Below, one piece after another: positions 17,503-27,008 of a stretch of 64,000 bases of DNA. The notes beneath the pieces are model-generated. The model did not search any database. It was given only the letters and a program-made list of their open reading frames with translations, and was not told the DNA's origin. A program made the position numbers and the translations under genes. This DNA comes from Leptospira bourretii. GTDB lineage: Bacteria > Spirochaetota > Leptospiria > Leptospirales > Leptospiraceae. The DNA lies in contig NZ_RQFW01000018.1 in the NCBI RefSeq assembly GCF_004770145.1, positions 248,001 to 312,000 of the forward strand. Direction: 5' to 3'. The first letter of the stretch is position 1. Every line of letters begins with the position of its first letter.

Positions 17503-19659
17503 ATGCATCAAATTCATTACCGGTCTTGCAGTTTATGTGAGGCAATGTGTGGACTTCAGATCGAATTGAAAGATGGTTCTATCCAAGGTTTTAAGGGAGA
17601 TCCAGAAGACAAATTCAGTCGTGGTCATATTTGTCCCAAAGGCCCCGAACTAAAAAGTTTATACGAAGATCCCGATCGGATCAAACTTCCACTCAAACGT
17701 ACTAAGTCAGGTTGGGAATCTGTTACTTGGGTAGATGCACTTTCTGATATTGCCAAACAAATTGTAAAAATTCAAGCGGAGTTTGGGGACGACTCAGTTG
17801 CCATCTATAATGGAAATCCTACGGTTCATAATTATGGATCAATGTTACTCGGACAAAGATTTGCTAGTCGGCTCAAAACAAAAAATAACTTCTCTGCTAC
17901 TTCAGTAGACCAATTGCCCCACCAATTACTTTCTTATTTAATGTTTGGACACCAACTTTTGGTGCCGATCCCAGACATTGACCATACCGACTTTTTCTTA
18001 ATTTTAGGCGGAAACCCATTTGCATCTAACGGAAGTTTAATGAGCGTTCCAGATGTGAAAAAAAGACTGAAAGCCATCCAGGATCGAGGTGGGAAGTATG
18101 TTGTGATTGATCCGAGGAAATCAGAAACAGCGACCCATGCAAACGAACATCTGTTTATCAAACCAGGAACAGATGCATACTTTTTACTTGCTGTCCTTCA
18201 TTTTCTTTTCGAAAAACAACTTACCAAACCAAGTCATTTGGTTAGGAATGAAGATCTCAAAGCGTTGGAAAACATCACAAAAGATTATAGTCCGGAAAGA
18301 GTTTCCAAAATTACAGGAGTTGCGAAAGAAACCATCGAAAGAATTACATTCGAATTTGCGAATGCTCCCTCCGCTGTTTGTTATGGAAGGGTTGGAGTTT
18401 CGACGCAAGAGTTTGGTGCCATTTGCCAATGGCTTATCAACGTCATTAATCTTGTCACTGGCAATTTAGACAAAAGAGGTGGGGCAATGTTCACACTTCC
18501 TGCGGTTGATTTAGTGGGAGAAGGATCTGTGATGCGCTCTTCACCCGGAAGTTTTAATTCATACCAATCAAGAGTCCGTAAACTTCCTGAGTTCAGCGAA
18601 GAACTTCCTGTCGCAGCCCTTGCCGAAGAAATTCTGACAGAAGGAGAAGGGAAAATTCGTGCCCTATTTACCTCGGCAGGAAATCCAGTTTTATCAACAC
18701 CTAACGGAACAAAGCTGGACAAAGCACTAGCAAGTTTAGACTTTATGGTAAGCATTGATTTTTATTTGAATGAAACAACAAAACATGCAAATTATATCTT
18801 ACCACCAACTTCCGCTTTAGAACATGATCACTATGATTTAATTTTTAATGTATTTGCTGTCAGAAATACCGTTAGATACAACCAACCTCTATTTTCGCCA
18901 GAACCTGGTATGTTGCATGATTGGGAAATTTTTTCGGATCTAACAAAACGATTGGAATTAACAAGAGCGGGGAAAGAACTACCGAAAGATATCATCAAAA
19001 CAAAACTAACACCCGCTAGTATCATTGATCATGCGCTCAAATCGGGCCCGTATGGTAACAAAGGGAAACCTGGAGGCGAAATGAGTTTGGACTTACTCAA
19101 AAACAATCCACACGGAATCGACTTAGGACCGTTGAAACCCAGTTTCCCAGATCGATTGTATACAGAAGATAAAAAAATCCAACTTTTCCCAAACATCTTA
19201 AAAGAAGATCTACCAAGGCTTCGTCGTAAGTTTACTGAATGGGAAGAGTTGGCTTCGGACAATTCTCATTTTTTACTAATAGGACGCAGACATTTGCGCA
19301 GTAATAATTCTTGGATGCATAACTTACCAAAACTAATGACCGGAAAACCGCGTTGTACAATTATGATCCATCCAGATGACGCAAGTACATTAGGAATTTT
19401 GAATGAAGAAGAAGTGATCGTAGAATCCTCAGTTGGTAAAATTCAAATTCCGGTAGAGATTACAGAAGAATTAATGAAAGGTGTTGTCAGTATTCCTCAT
19501 GGATTCGGACACAATCGAGTTGGAACGAACCAAAAAGTAGCCAAAGAATTTTCTGGAGTGAGTATAAATGATTTAACCGATGACCAAACCATCGACGAAT
19601 TTTCAGGTAATGCAGCTTTTAGCGGGATCAAAGTTTCGATCAAAAAACAAACAGCTTAA
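17503..19659 (+). CDS. Molybdopterin oxidoreductase of unknown substrate
   Basis: A 718-residue enzyme of the bis-MGD family. The N-terminal [4Fe-4S] site is Cys9, Cys12, Cys16 and Cys44 (CSLCEAMC, HICPKG). The C-terminal cofactor-binding domain carries LIGRRHLRSNNSWMHN and ends with VSIPHGFGHNRVG. Where nitrate reductases have the Mo-ligand Cys (SRLCMSS), this protein reads SATSVDQLPHQ with no Cys or selenocysteine codon, so the Mo ligand must differ. The substrate is unknown; being beside nitrate genes does not make it a nitrate reductase. No signal peptide, so cytoplasmic. Its translation start is buried in a strong hairpin, and its stop abuts that of the convergent moeB. Confidence 0.85.
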   Translation: MHQIHYRSCSLCEAMCGLQIELKDGSIQGFKGDPEDKFSRGHICPKGPELKSLYEDPDRIKLPLKRTKSGWESVTWVDALSDIAKQIVKIQAEFGDDSVAIYNGNPTVHNYGSMLLGQRFASRLKTKNNFSATSVDQLPHQLLSYLMFGHQLLVPIPDIDHTDFFLILGGNPFASNGSLMSVPDVKKRLKAIQDRGGKYVVIDPRKSETATHANEHLFIKPGTDAYFLLAVLHFLFEKQLTKPSHLVRNEDLKALENITKDYSPERVSKITGVAKETIERITFEFANAPSAVCYGRVGVSTQEFGAICQWLINVINLVTGNLDKRGGAMFTLPAVDLVGEGSVMRSSPGSFNSYQSRVRKLPEFSEELPVAALAEEILTEGEGKIRALFTSAGNPVLSTPNGTKLDKALASLDFMVSIDFYLNETTKHANYILPPTSALEHDHYDLIFNVFAVRNTVRYNQPLFSPEPGMLHDWEIFSDLTKRLELTRAGKELPKDIIKTKLTPASIIDHALKSGPYGNKGKPGGEMSLDLLKNNPHGIDLGPLKPSFPDRLYTEDKKIQLFPNILKEDLPRLRRKFTEWEELASDNSHFLLIGRRHLRSNNSWMHNLPKLMTGKPRCTIMIHPDDASTLGILNEEEVIVESSVGKIQIPVEITEELMKGVVSIPHGFGHNRVGTNQKVAKEFSGVSINDLTDDQTIDEFSGNAAFSGIKVSIKKQTA

Positions 19660-20730
19660 TCAAGAATTTATTTTTAAGAAATGGATGTAAGCTCTCCTCC
19701 CTCCCTTCAGAGAGTATTTTTCCAAAGTGTTTGGGAAATAGGCCAGTGCTTTTTTCGAACGGATTCCTGTTTCACAAATACAAACAAGCATTATATCTTT
19801 TCCCAACTTATGCGTGATCCCATTTTCCAATTCTGAAAGTGGTAGAAGAAAACTACCGACGATTGGGTGAGATTCCGCTTCCTCTTTTTCTCTTACATCA
19901 ACAAGAAGGACATTTCCTCTTTTTTGATAAGATAAAAAATCCTCAATGTCAATCTCTGATCGAACCGATTCAAAATGGATTTCTTTTTTCCCTGATCCGC
20001 AAGATGGACATTCAACACTAGGTTCGATCTTCGATTGAAAAAGAGTGGGAGGATTCCATTCCATAAAATAAACGGAAGATACATCCGTATTGTCAGGGTC
20101 TAGAAGGTATTGTAAAACCAAAGAAGTTTGGTAGGTTCCCGCCAATGCGGTTTGTACACCGAGTACACCACCAATATTACAACTTAAAGTATCTCCTTCC
20201 TTTAAATTAGGAAACAAACAACGATAACACGGCTTCCCTTCACCTGAAAAAATTGCAAATTGGGCACTTGTGCGAAACACTGAAGCCGCCACAAATGGAA
20301 TCGATTTTTTTATACATAGATCGTTAATCGCATACTTAGAATTAATTGTATCCGTACAATCCAATACAATATCCCAAGAATCAAGTAACTCAGGCTTTGT
20401 TGATTCAGAAATGAGTTCAGAAAAACATTCCACTTGGAGCCAAGGACAATGTTCCAACAAAATTTTTGCTACTACTTCCGTTTTGGGTTTTCCTACGTCT
20501 TCAAACGTAAACAATGTTTGGCGATGAAGGTTAGAAACTTCTACTACATCAAAATCAACTAGACCAATACGACCAATTCCGGCAAGACCAAGGTGCAATG
20601 CGGCAGGACAACCAAGCCCCCCAAGGCCAATGATGAGTACAGATGAATCCTTCCATTTTTTTTGACCAACAAAACCAATTTCAGGAACTTGAATTTGGCG
20701 CTGAAAGAATTGATCCTCGAGAGAACCCAT
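19660..20730 (-). CDS. moeB: Molybdopterin-synthase adenylyltransferase with rhodanese domain
   Basis: A 356-residue ThiF/MoeB-type enzyme. The ATP site GLGGLGCPAALHLG is near residue 35, followed by DFDVVEVSNLHRQTLF, and two CXXC zinc pairs (CYRC, CPSC). The last 110 residues are a rhodanese domain with active-site Cys in CICETGIRS. It would adenylate the Gly-Gly end of MoaD and the rhodanese part could hand over sulfur, as in eukaryotic MOCS3. It may also serve ThiS. It is convergent with the preceding gene with no bases between the stops, and divergent from moaA. Confidence 0.9.
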   Translation of the reverse strand: MGSLEDQFFQRQIQVPEIGFVGQKKWKDSSVLIIGLGGLGCPAALHLGLAGIGRIGLVDFDVVEVSNLHRQTLFTFEDVGKPKTEVVAKILLEHCPWLQVECFSELISESTKPELLDSWDIVLDCTDTINSKYAINDLCIKKSIPFVAASVFRTSAQFAIFSGEGKPCYRCLFPNLKEGDTLSCNIGGVLGVQTALAGTYQTSLVLQYLLDPDNTDVSSVYFMEWNPPTLFQSKIEPSVECPSCGSGKKEIHFESVRSEIDIEDFLSYQKRGNVLLVDVREKEEAESHPIVGSFLLPLSELENGITHKLGKDIMLVCICETGIRSKKALAYFPNTLEKYSLKGGRRAYIHFLKINS

Positions 20731-20861
20731 AAATAAGAGGAGAATTTACGATTGAACGTAAGCAAGGAGAAATTAAAATGCAGGTAAAATAGTTTAATAA
20801 CTAAATTCATTCCTCTATTTTTGTTTCCACTGGAGAAAACTAGATAAAACTCGACCTTAAG

Positions 20862-21803
20862 GTGAAAGAAGATACCAGAAAATTTGAAGTTCTTCGAGTG
20901 AGCATTTTATCTCATTGTAGTTTTGCCTGTGTTTATTGTGCGCCAAAAAACAAACCCAACCCAAACATCTTATATCCAAAAATTCATTACCTAACACCGG
21001 AACTTTTAGAATCAAAAATCGACATCCTAAAAAATCATATTGAAATAAAAGAAGTTCACCTAACAGGCGGAGAACCAACTCTTCACAAAGACTTAATCCA
21101 ATTAATAAAAACTCTGGGAAATCTTCAGGTCAACGAAATTGCCATTACATCCAACGGTTTTTTTGAAGATGGTCTGATCGAAAAAATGAAACAGGCAGGT
21201 CTCACTCGAATGAATTTTTCACTGGATAGTTTTTCACAATCAGGCTTTGAAAAACTTAGTGATCGCAAACTTCCAGTTGAACTTCTTTTTAAACGAATTT
21301 TGGAAGCAAAACAAACTGGATTGGAAGTGAAAGTCAACTGCACAGTCTTAAAGGGTTACAACGATGGGGAAATTTTGGATTTATTAAGTTGGGCTGGCGA
21401 AAATAAAATCCCCATTCGTTATTTAGAATTTATGAAGATGGGACCGTTACAAGAGGAACATGCGGATTGTTTTTATTCTGCAGAAGAAATTCGAAACACA
21501 ATCATAAAAAAACACAATTTCAAACCATATCGTACACCTATCGATTCTACAGCCACCTATCATATCACAGACGAAGGTTTTATTTTTGGAATCATAGCCA
21601 ATCACACTGAACCATTTTGTGAAGGATGTAATCGTTTGCGAATGGATTCCCTTGGAAGAATCTACGGATGTTTGAGCGATCAAACTTCTTTTGATTTACC
21701 TTCGGAATCATCGGAAGTGCCTGTTATACTAGAAAAAGCAATGAATACAAAAAAAACACAGTTTACTGGTTCCGAACTGTCTATGAAATTTATTGGAGGA
21801 TAA
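20862..21803 (+). CDS. moaA: GTP 3',8-cyclase (radical SAM)
   Basis: A 313-residue MoaA. The radical-SAM cluster motif CSFACVYC is near residue 19, the SAM-binding GGEPTLH near 69, and the second cluster's Cys in EPFCEGCNR and GRIYGC near 250-267. It makes the first Moco intermediate from GTP. The sequence is shorter than the usual 320-340. The start is GTG 20862; the segment before it has only TTAAGG as a weak ribosome-binding site, so the start is less sure than the function. First gene of moaA-moaD-moaE-mobA and the HAD gene. Confidence 0.92.
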   Translation: MKEDTRKFEVLRVSILSHCSFACVYCAPKNKPNPNILYPKIHYLTPELLESKIDILKNHIEIKEVHLTGGEPTLHKDLIQLIKTLGNLQVNEIAITSNGFFEDGLIEKMKQAGLTRMNFSLDSFSQSGFEKLSDRKLPVELLFKRILEAKQTGLEVKVNCTVLKGYNDGEILDLLSWAGENKIPIRYLEFMKMGPLQEEHADCFYSAEEIRNTIIKKHNFKPYRTPIDSTATYHITDEGFIFGIIANHTEPFCEGCNRLRMDSLGRIYGCLSDQTSFDLPSESSEVPVILEKAMNTKKTQFTGSELSMKFIGG

Positions 21804-22046
21804 ATGAAAATACAACTTTTATCATTTGCGGCACTAAAAGATTTTTTTCCACCAAAACAAGAGCTGAGCCTCGATGGAATACACACAGTTTTTGATTTAA
21901 AAAACTACCTTCAAAACAAAAATCCAGATGCAAGTAACTTAATCAAAGTCAGCAGAATTTCAATCAACCAGATCATTGCCAAAGATTCTGATACCATAAC
22001 CGAGGGATCCATTGTAGCAGTTCTTCCTCCATCAAGTGGTGGTTAG
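21804..22046 (+). CDS. moaD: Molybdopterin synthase sulfur-carrier subunit
   Basis: An 80-residue beta-grasp protein that ends in the required Gly-Gly (LPPSSGG). MoeB activates this end, and the thiocarboxylate then donates sulfur to cyclic pyranopterin in complex with MoaE. Its ATG follows the moaA stop with no spacer, and GGAGG lies inside the last moaA codons. Confidence 0.92.
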   Translation: MKIQLLSFAALKDFFPPKQELSLDGIHTVFDLKNYLQNKNPDASNLIKVSRISINQIIAKDSDTITEGSIVAVLPPSSGG

Positions 22047-22057
22047 GTGAATATAAA

Positions 22058-22489
22058 ATGACGTTTAAACACATCACAGAAGAAAAACTATCACTACCAA
22101 CTGAGTTCCCTGCTCTACCGAGTATGGGTGGATATGTTTTATTTGCAGGAATTGTGCGAGACATCAATGATGGAAAACAAGTAACACATTTAGAGTATGA
22201 AGCCTATTCAGAAATGGCAAACCAAATGATCGCAAACATCATTGCGGATGCGTTCCAAAAATGGGAATTACAATATGCAGATTGTATCCATCGGTTAGGA
22301 AAATTAAATTTAGGTGAAGTGGCAGTTATAGTCAGTACCGGATCCATCCATAGAGATGAAGCATACAAGGCAAATCGATACATCATTGACCGAGTCAAAC
22401 ACGAAGTACCAATTTGGAAAAAAGAGTTTTATATCAATGGAAGTTCTGAATGGTCCAAAGGCTGCGTGGATGAATTGCACGAACACTAA
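22058..22489 (+). CDS. moaE: Molybdopterin synthase catalytic subunit
   Basis: A 143-residue MoaE with the family pattern GYVLFAGIVRD near residue 27, LEYEAYSEMA near 49, HRLGKLNLGEVAVIV near 77 and the catalytic-lysine region DRVKHEVPIWKKE near 115. It transfers two sulfurs from MoaD to make molybdopterin. Starts 11 bp after moaD with TTAGGTG as ribosome-binding site; the next gene begins inside its 3' end. Confidence 0.92.
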   Translation: MTFKHITEEKLSLPTEFPALPSMGGYVLFAGIVRDINDGKQVTHLEYEAYSEMANQMIANIIADAFQKWELQYADCIHRLGKLNLGEVAVIVSTGSIHRDEAYKANRYIIDRVKHEVPIWKKEFYINGSSEWSKGCVDELHEH

Positions 22490-23090
22490 TCCCACTTTTG
22501 TTTTGTTAGCTGGAGGAAAAAGCGTAAGAATGGGAGAGGACAAAGGTTTGGTTTCGATTCACCAAAACTCCAATTTCTTAAGCAGATCATTCAAAAAACT
22601 CAATGTTTTTAGTAAGTCTATTTTTATTTCACTTCGTGAAGAACAAATTGATCTATATGCAAAATACATCCCAAAAACATCTTTTATCCTGGACAAAGAC
22701 CTTCCAATCGAAGGTCCCCTAAAAGGAATTCTTTCCTCCTATCTTTATCTAAAAGAAAACAATTTATCCGATCATTTTATTTATTTTTTACCGATTGATA
22801 TCCCATTCGTTAAATTACGAACCATCAAAAGATTGTTAGATGTTTATCATACGCAAACCACACCAATACAGGGAATTTTTTACAAATCAAACTCTGGTTT
22901 AGAACCATTATGTGGAATTTATTCCTATGCGCTTTTATCCGAATGGACCAAATCAATTTTTCAGGATAAAACCCCTGAATTTTCTTTACAAAAACGAATC
23001 AGAAATATGTTACCAAAGCCAATCATTCTAAACTTACCTTCAAATGAAGAATATAACTTCAGGAACATAAACTCTAAAAAGGATTTATAA
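22470..23090 (+). CDS. mobA: Molybdenum cofactor guanylyltransferase
   Basis: The N-terminal nucleotide motif LLAGGKSVRMGEDKG marks MobA, which adds GMP to Moco to form the bis-MGD form used by the nitrate reductase and the second molybdoenzyme here. I chose the ATG at 22470 (206 residues, MNCTNTNPTFVLLAGG), because the longer reading from 22356 lies entirely within moaE and precedes the family's normal start. It overlaps moaE by 20 bases, so translation is probably coupled. Confidence 0.9.
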   Translation: MNCTNTNPTFVLLAGGKSVRMGEDKGLVSIHQNSNFLSRSFKKLNVFSKSIFISLREEQIDLYAKYIPKTSFILDKDLPIEGPLKGILSSYLYLKENNLSDHFIYFLPIDIPFVKLRTIKRLLDVYHTQTTPIQGIFYKSNSGLEPLCGIYSYALLSEWTKSIFQDKTPEFSLQKRIRNMLPKPIILNLPSNEEYNFRNINSKKDL

Positions 23091-23092
23091 AA

Positions 23093-23683
23093 TTGGACTT
23101 CCATCAGCGAAAAACAAATTGGATCTTCGATATGGATGGCACTTTGACAATTGCAATTCATGATTTTTCGGATATTAAACGACAGTTAGGTCTTCCCCAA
23201 GATACAGATATTCTTACTTCTCTTTCTCGCTTGCCTCCAGAGGAATCTTTGGAGAAACGAAAACAGTTGGATACTATCGAATTAGAAATTGCAAAAATGG
23301 CAAACCCATCACCTGGTTGTTTGACACTACTTCAAAAAATAAATGTTAGTTCGAATCATTTAGGAATTCTCACGAGAAATAGTTTCCATAACTCAGTCGA
23401 AACATTGAAAGCAACTGGTCTTTTAGATTATTTTCATAAAGATTATATTTTCTGTCGTGAACGTGCCATACCAAAACCAAATCCAGAAGGAATTTTACGT
23501 TTGATGGAACTTTGGAACGCAAAGCCACATGAGACAGTGATGGTCGGTGATTATGTTTATGATCTTGAGGCAGGTTATGCTGCCGGTGTCGAAACTGTCT
23601 ACATTGATCCAGAAGGGAAGTTTCCGTTTAGGGAATCTGCAACCCACTGTATCAGACAATTGGATGAATTGCTCTACCTCTAA
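23093..23683 (+). CDS. HAD-family phosphatase
   Basis: A 196-residue HAD-IA hydrolase with the four motifs visible: FDMDGTLT near residue 12, LTRNS near 93, the Lys of IPKPNPEG near 128 and GDYVYDLEAG near 151. It probably acts on a small phosphorylated compound such as phosphoglycolate or a nucleotide; the substrate cannot be told. It starts at TTG 23093, two bases after the mobA stop, so it is the last gene of the moaADE-mobA unit. Whether it has a role in Moco synthesis is open. Confidence 0.85.
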   Translation: MDFHQRKTNWIFDMDGTLTIAIHDFSDIKRQLGLPQDTDILTSLSRLPPEESLEKRKQLDTIELEIAKMANPSPGCLTLLQKINVSSNHLGILTRNSFHNSVETLKATGLLDYFHKDYIFCRERAIPKPNPEGILRLMELWNAKPHETVMVGDYVYDLEAGYAAGVETVYIDPEGKFPFRESATHCIRQLDELLYL

Positions 23684-23883
23684 CCAAATTTAGGAAATTC
23701 CCTCACCAATCAAAAACTTTTTTGTAGTGTATCTTGTGAAAAAATACGAGGGAATCCAGAAATCCACGACAACATTAATTTTCATATATTATAATGTTTG
23801 ACTATGTTAATTAACTTCCAAATTTATGGTAAATTTTAACAAAAATTTGACTTTAAACTCTTTAACAATTGTTATAAAAATAA

Positions 23884-25071
23884 ATGAGAGTTCTTTCTTT
23901 TAACATAATTACCATTTCCGTTTCTTTCCTATTTTCTTGTAACCAAAGTTCAACCGGAACAGATCTCTCAACTATCGCACTATTAAGTTTTAATGGACAG
24001 TCTGTTGCTACATCATTAGAAGAAAAATTTCAATCAGTAGAATCAAAAACTTTTTACCGAAAAGATGGAAACATCCAATTCCAAGACATTCTCATTGAAT
24101 ACAAATTAAAAGAATCCAAAGGAGAGTCAGAGACTGTAGAGGCATTTTTAGGGAACCCTAGTGAGATTTCTTTTAATACTCAAACCAAACAAGTCATAGG
24201 ACATTTGAATCAAAAAGAAGATCTATACCAAACAAATTCGATTCCTTTTTCTTATTCGGACTACACTAGAAGATTCAAAGTCATCTTAACCTTTAAAAAG
24301 GAAGGAAAGATTGTTTCTTACTTAGAAGTGACAACCATCCCCCCAAATCCTCCAACAATTCCACCGAATTCCATCATCTTACCTGCAATTACTTACGAAA
24401 CAAAACGTTCGTTAATTGGAGGAACTGAATACCAAGTCATTCGAGTCAAGTTCCAAGCGGGAGCAGACTTGAGTCCGTTTACGAAACTAGATGCATACAT
24501 AGGTAGACCGAGTATCATCGCGCTCGCCGCTGATAATTATAACGTAATCAATTATATCAAAGCTACCTATTACGATACTTCTTTAGGAAATTTTTTATTT
24601 TTAACCCCAGAACTAAACGCATCATACAAAATCATTGTTGTTGGTGCCACAGCCGATGCAAAAGGAAATCGAAGTATCGATACAACTCCTCCTGCCCCAC
24701 CACCTTCCCCATGTGCTGGTAGTGTCAACGCACCTGCCACAATTGGAAACTGTAGCACACATTGTTTGGTTGTCGATTTGGTTGGTAACCAAATGAATTA
24801 TATTGCAAAAACAAATCTTGAATCTAATTTAGAAGATTACCTATCTTTAGATGCCAACAGTACCACTCCAAGTGGCGGTACTGGACCCGCCAATCTTGCA
24901 TGGATTGAACATTTCTCTCCCATAGGTGCAGGTGAATACCAAACCGAAAACAGAAGTTTCGATGTCACGACCTACGCTCATTCGTGTATTGTTCTTTCTT
25001 CTTATCTTGTAAAAGATGGTCCGAATGGGTTTGTTGATAATTATATCACGGGAAAAGTTAACGTTCCATAA
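23884..25071 (+). CDS. Lipoprotein, function unknown
   Basis: A 395-residue exported lipoprotein with lipobox ending at Cys19 (SFLFS-C). The mature part contains repeated beta-rich stretches and a Pro-rich segment TTIPPNPPTIPPNSI near residue 155 and a second, PPAPPPSPC, near 275. A Cys-rich region (NCSTHC) and an LAWIEHFSP segment follow. I know no named family. The 200 bp before it are very A+T rich with no gene, and no clear ribosome-binding site precedes the ATG. Confidence 0.75.
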   Translation: MRVLSFNIITISVSFLFSCNQSSTGTDLSTIALLSFNGQSVATSLEEKFQSVESKTFYRKDGNIQFQDILIEYKLKESKGESETVEAFLGNPSEISFNTQTKQVIGHLNQKEDLYQTNSIPFSYSDYTRRFKVILTFKKEGKIVSYLEVTTIPPNPPTIPPNSIILPAITYETKRSLIGGTEYQVIRVKFQAGADLSPFTKLDAYIGRPSIIALAADNYNVINYIKATYYDTSLGNFLFLTPELNASYKIIVVGATADAKGNRSIDTTPPAPPPSPCAGSVNAPATIGNCSTHCLVVDLVGNQMNYIAKTNLESNLEDYLSLDANSTTPSGGTGPANLAWIEHFSPIGAGEYQTENRSFDVTTYAHSCIVLSSYLVKDGPNGFVDNYITGKVNVP

Positions 25072-25093
25072 ATCCCAAGATATACATTCAAAA

Positions 25094-26035
25094 CTAAATA
25101 TGAATTGGGTTTTGATTTAAAATTGGAAATCTAATTTCAATGATTGAGCCACTTCGTTTTTCAAATACGATGGTCCCTCGTAATTGTTTTACTAGATTTT
25201 TCACGAGAGTTAAACCCATACCTTTCCCATCTAACACTGTATTATCAATTCCGGGGCCATCGTCTTTTACAATCAGTAAAAATTGATCTTCCTCTTTTCC
25301 GAGATGGACATTGATCGTTCCAGAATTCCGACTCATAAACGCATGTCGAAAGGAATTAGAGACAAGTTCATTTAATATCAGACCCATAGGAATAGCCCTA
25401 TCTAAATCCATTTCCAATCCTTTTTCAATAGAATCATGTAGCTCAAATTTGTTTTCATTGTTTATATAAGTATTTTTTAAATTACCCAAAATAGAATCAA
25501 AAATACGATTCAAATCAACATATAACAAATTAGGTGAACCATAAATAATCTTATGAACAGAAGCAATCGCCATTATACGATTCTGAATCAAACCCAAGGA
25601 GGTAGTTAATTTTATATCATTCTCTGACTCTACTTGCATTGCCAAAAGTCCAGATATGATTTGTAAATTATTATTCACCCTATGATGAATTTCGGTTAAT
25701 AACTTTGTTTTTAACTTAAAATCGGATTTTATCTGCCTCTCATGTTCAATTCGTTGGGCCTGTTCTTTTTTGACAGAATGGACATAGAGATAAATCAAAA
25801 AAAACATCGCATAAAGGTCTTTAAAAAAACCTTCATAATCATCGAAATAATCGATAGAAAATCCATGTTCAAAAACATTAGAAATGCTCACATAACAAGG
25901 TATCGTCGCCAAAATTAAGACGAATGCTCCTTCCCCTCGATAACTTGGCTTACGAATTAAACTTCTTATGATAATAACAATTGCGAATACATAAACCAAC
26001 AAACTTAACAGGTTGAGTATTGCTATAAAACCCAT
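25094..26035 (-). CDS. Membrane sensor histidine kinase (HisKA_2 type)
   Basis: A 313-residue kinase with three N-terminal membrane segments, then a short linker and a HisKA_2 domain with EIHHRVNNNLQ near residue 115. The HATPase part has LNELVSNSFRHAF (N box), DDGPGID (G1) and GKGMGLTLV (G2). The HHRVNNN-type H box is typical of kinases of the HisKA_2/HWE group. No response regulator is adjacent. It begins one base after the stop of an 88-residue membrane protein which resembles its own membrane part, so the two are translated together and may sense together. Confidence 0.88.
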   Translation of the reverse strand: MGFIAILNLLSLLVYVFAIVIIIRSLIRKPSYRGEGAFVLILATIPCYVSISNVFEHGFSIDYFDDYEGFFKDLYAMFFLIYLYVHSVKKEQAQRIEHERQIKSDFKLKTKLLTEIHHRVNNNLQIISGLLAMQVESENDIKLTTSLGLIQNRIMAIASVHKIIYGSPNLLYVDLNRIFDSILGNLKNTYINNENKFELHDSIEKGLEMDLDRAIPMGLILNELVSNSFRHAFMSRNSGTINVHLGKEEDQFLLIVKDDGPGIDNTVLDGKGMGLTLVKNLVKQLRGTIVFEKRSGSIIEIRFPILNQNPIHI

Positions 26036-26036
26036 A

Positions 26037-26303
26037 TCAGCGCGCAGCCACCAGGATCTCTTTTCTCAAGCTGACCAAAAAAAGTAAGGAAGAAATAAAG
26101 TAAAACGAATGCTCTAATACATTAAAAAAGTCAGGGAAAACATAACCTTCCACAACTGTAAAAATATTGCTAAGCCAAACACAAACGAATCCTAAAATCA
26201 AATAATAGAATTTGGGGATAAGTCCTGACCAAAGTAGGCGTAAGGTGATGAGTAACCCAATCGTGTCAAAAATAAGATTCAATACTTCACTAATTTGATA
26301 CAT
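26037..26303 (-). CDS. Small three-helix membrane protein coupled to the kinase
   Basis: An 88-residue protein with three hydrophobic helices (about 5-24, 32-50, 60-82). Its second half, from LILGFVC through SNIFTVVEGYVF to FLVSLRKE, lines up by eye with the membrane part of the following kinase (LILATIP, SNVFEHGF, YVHSVKKE). It is therefore probably a duplicated copy of the sensor module without the kinase. Its stop and the kinase ATG are separated by one base. Function unknown; a sensor partner is inferred. Confidence 0.75.
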   Translation of the reverse strand: MYQISEVLNLIFDTIGLLITLRLLWSGLIPKFYYLILGFVCVWLSNIFTVVEGYVFPDFFNVLEHSFYFISSLLFLVSLRKEILVAAR

Positions 26304-26482
26304 ATCTTCTCAATTCCGAGTGAATTCTACTTTTCCAGAGGATATACTATAACAGGGTTTTGTTTACGGTAAAGTGATAATTTCCGAAAAAAGGGAACAT
26401 AAAACATCTGAAATTAATTGAATCAAAGCTTTTTAAAAAAAATTGATTGTCCGGGTAGAAATCTGTTTCATACAAAAACAGA

Positions 26483-26989
26483 ATGTCCGACCACCAATTT
26501 TTACCATTTACTGCCAAAATAGAAATCATAGGGATCAACCCGTTTGTTTTTTTGCCAAAACCTATTTTAATTACCCTAATGGAACAAGCACAAACAGATA
26601 GAGGTAAAATTAGAGTGATTCTCAAAATGGAAGGATTCGAATTTACACAAACGCTCGTTAAATACCAAGGAGAATGGCGGCTTTATCTCAATACTCCCAT
26701 GAGAAAGGCAGCCAAAAAAGAAGTTGGAGATAAGGCACGGTTTGAAATAAAATTCAATCCAGAATCAGCAGAACACCCCGTTTCTCCAGAACTGCAAGAG
26801 GCCCTCGCCAAAAACAAAGAAGCAAAAAAAATATTTCAAAGTTTAAGCCCCTCTCTTCAAAATGAAATCATGCGTTATATCTTTAAAGTAAAATCGGAAA
26901 AAAGTAAAAAAGATAACGTAGAGCGAGTCATCCTTTATCTGTTGGGAAAAGGAAAGTTTTTAGGAAGAGAAATGAATAAAAAACTTTAA
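26483..26989 (+). CDS. DUF1905/YdeI-like protein
   Basis: A 168-residue protein. The N-terminal part (residues 5-95) fits the DUF1905 barrel, with FTAKIEIIGINPFVFLP and later EWRLYLNTPMRKAAKKEVGDKARFEI. The C-terminal helices with SPELQEALAKNKEAKKIFQSLSPSLQNE and YIFKVKSEKSKKDNVERV fit the YdeI/OmpD-associated tail. The family is widespread and without an established biochemical role. Single gene, divergent from the kinase pair. Confidence 0.8.
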   Translation: MSDHQFLPFTAKIEIIGINPFVFLPKPILITLMEQAQTDRGKIRVILKMEGFEFTQTLVKYQGEWRLYLNTPMRKAAKKEVGDKARFEIKFNPESAEHPVSPELQEALAKNKEAKKIFQSLSPSLQNEIMRYIFKVKSEKSKKDNVERVILYLLGKGKFLGREMNKKL

Positions 26990-27008
26990 ATCGAAATTTT
27001 AAAATCTA

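Noticed and set aside
20731..20861. Possible molybdenum-cofactor riboswitch before moaA
   Set aside because: The 130-bp interval is A+T-rich and holds no set of paired stems of the right size.
22356..22469. N-terminal extension of mobA to 22356
   Set aside because: The extra residues come entirely from within moaE in another frame, and the MobA family starts near the GGKS motif.
23345..23365. TTCGAATC resembling a tRNA T-loop
   Set aside because: It is inside the HAD gene coding frame and has no tRNA arms around it.
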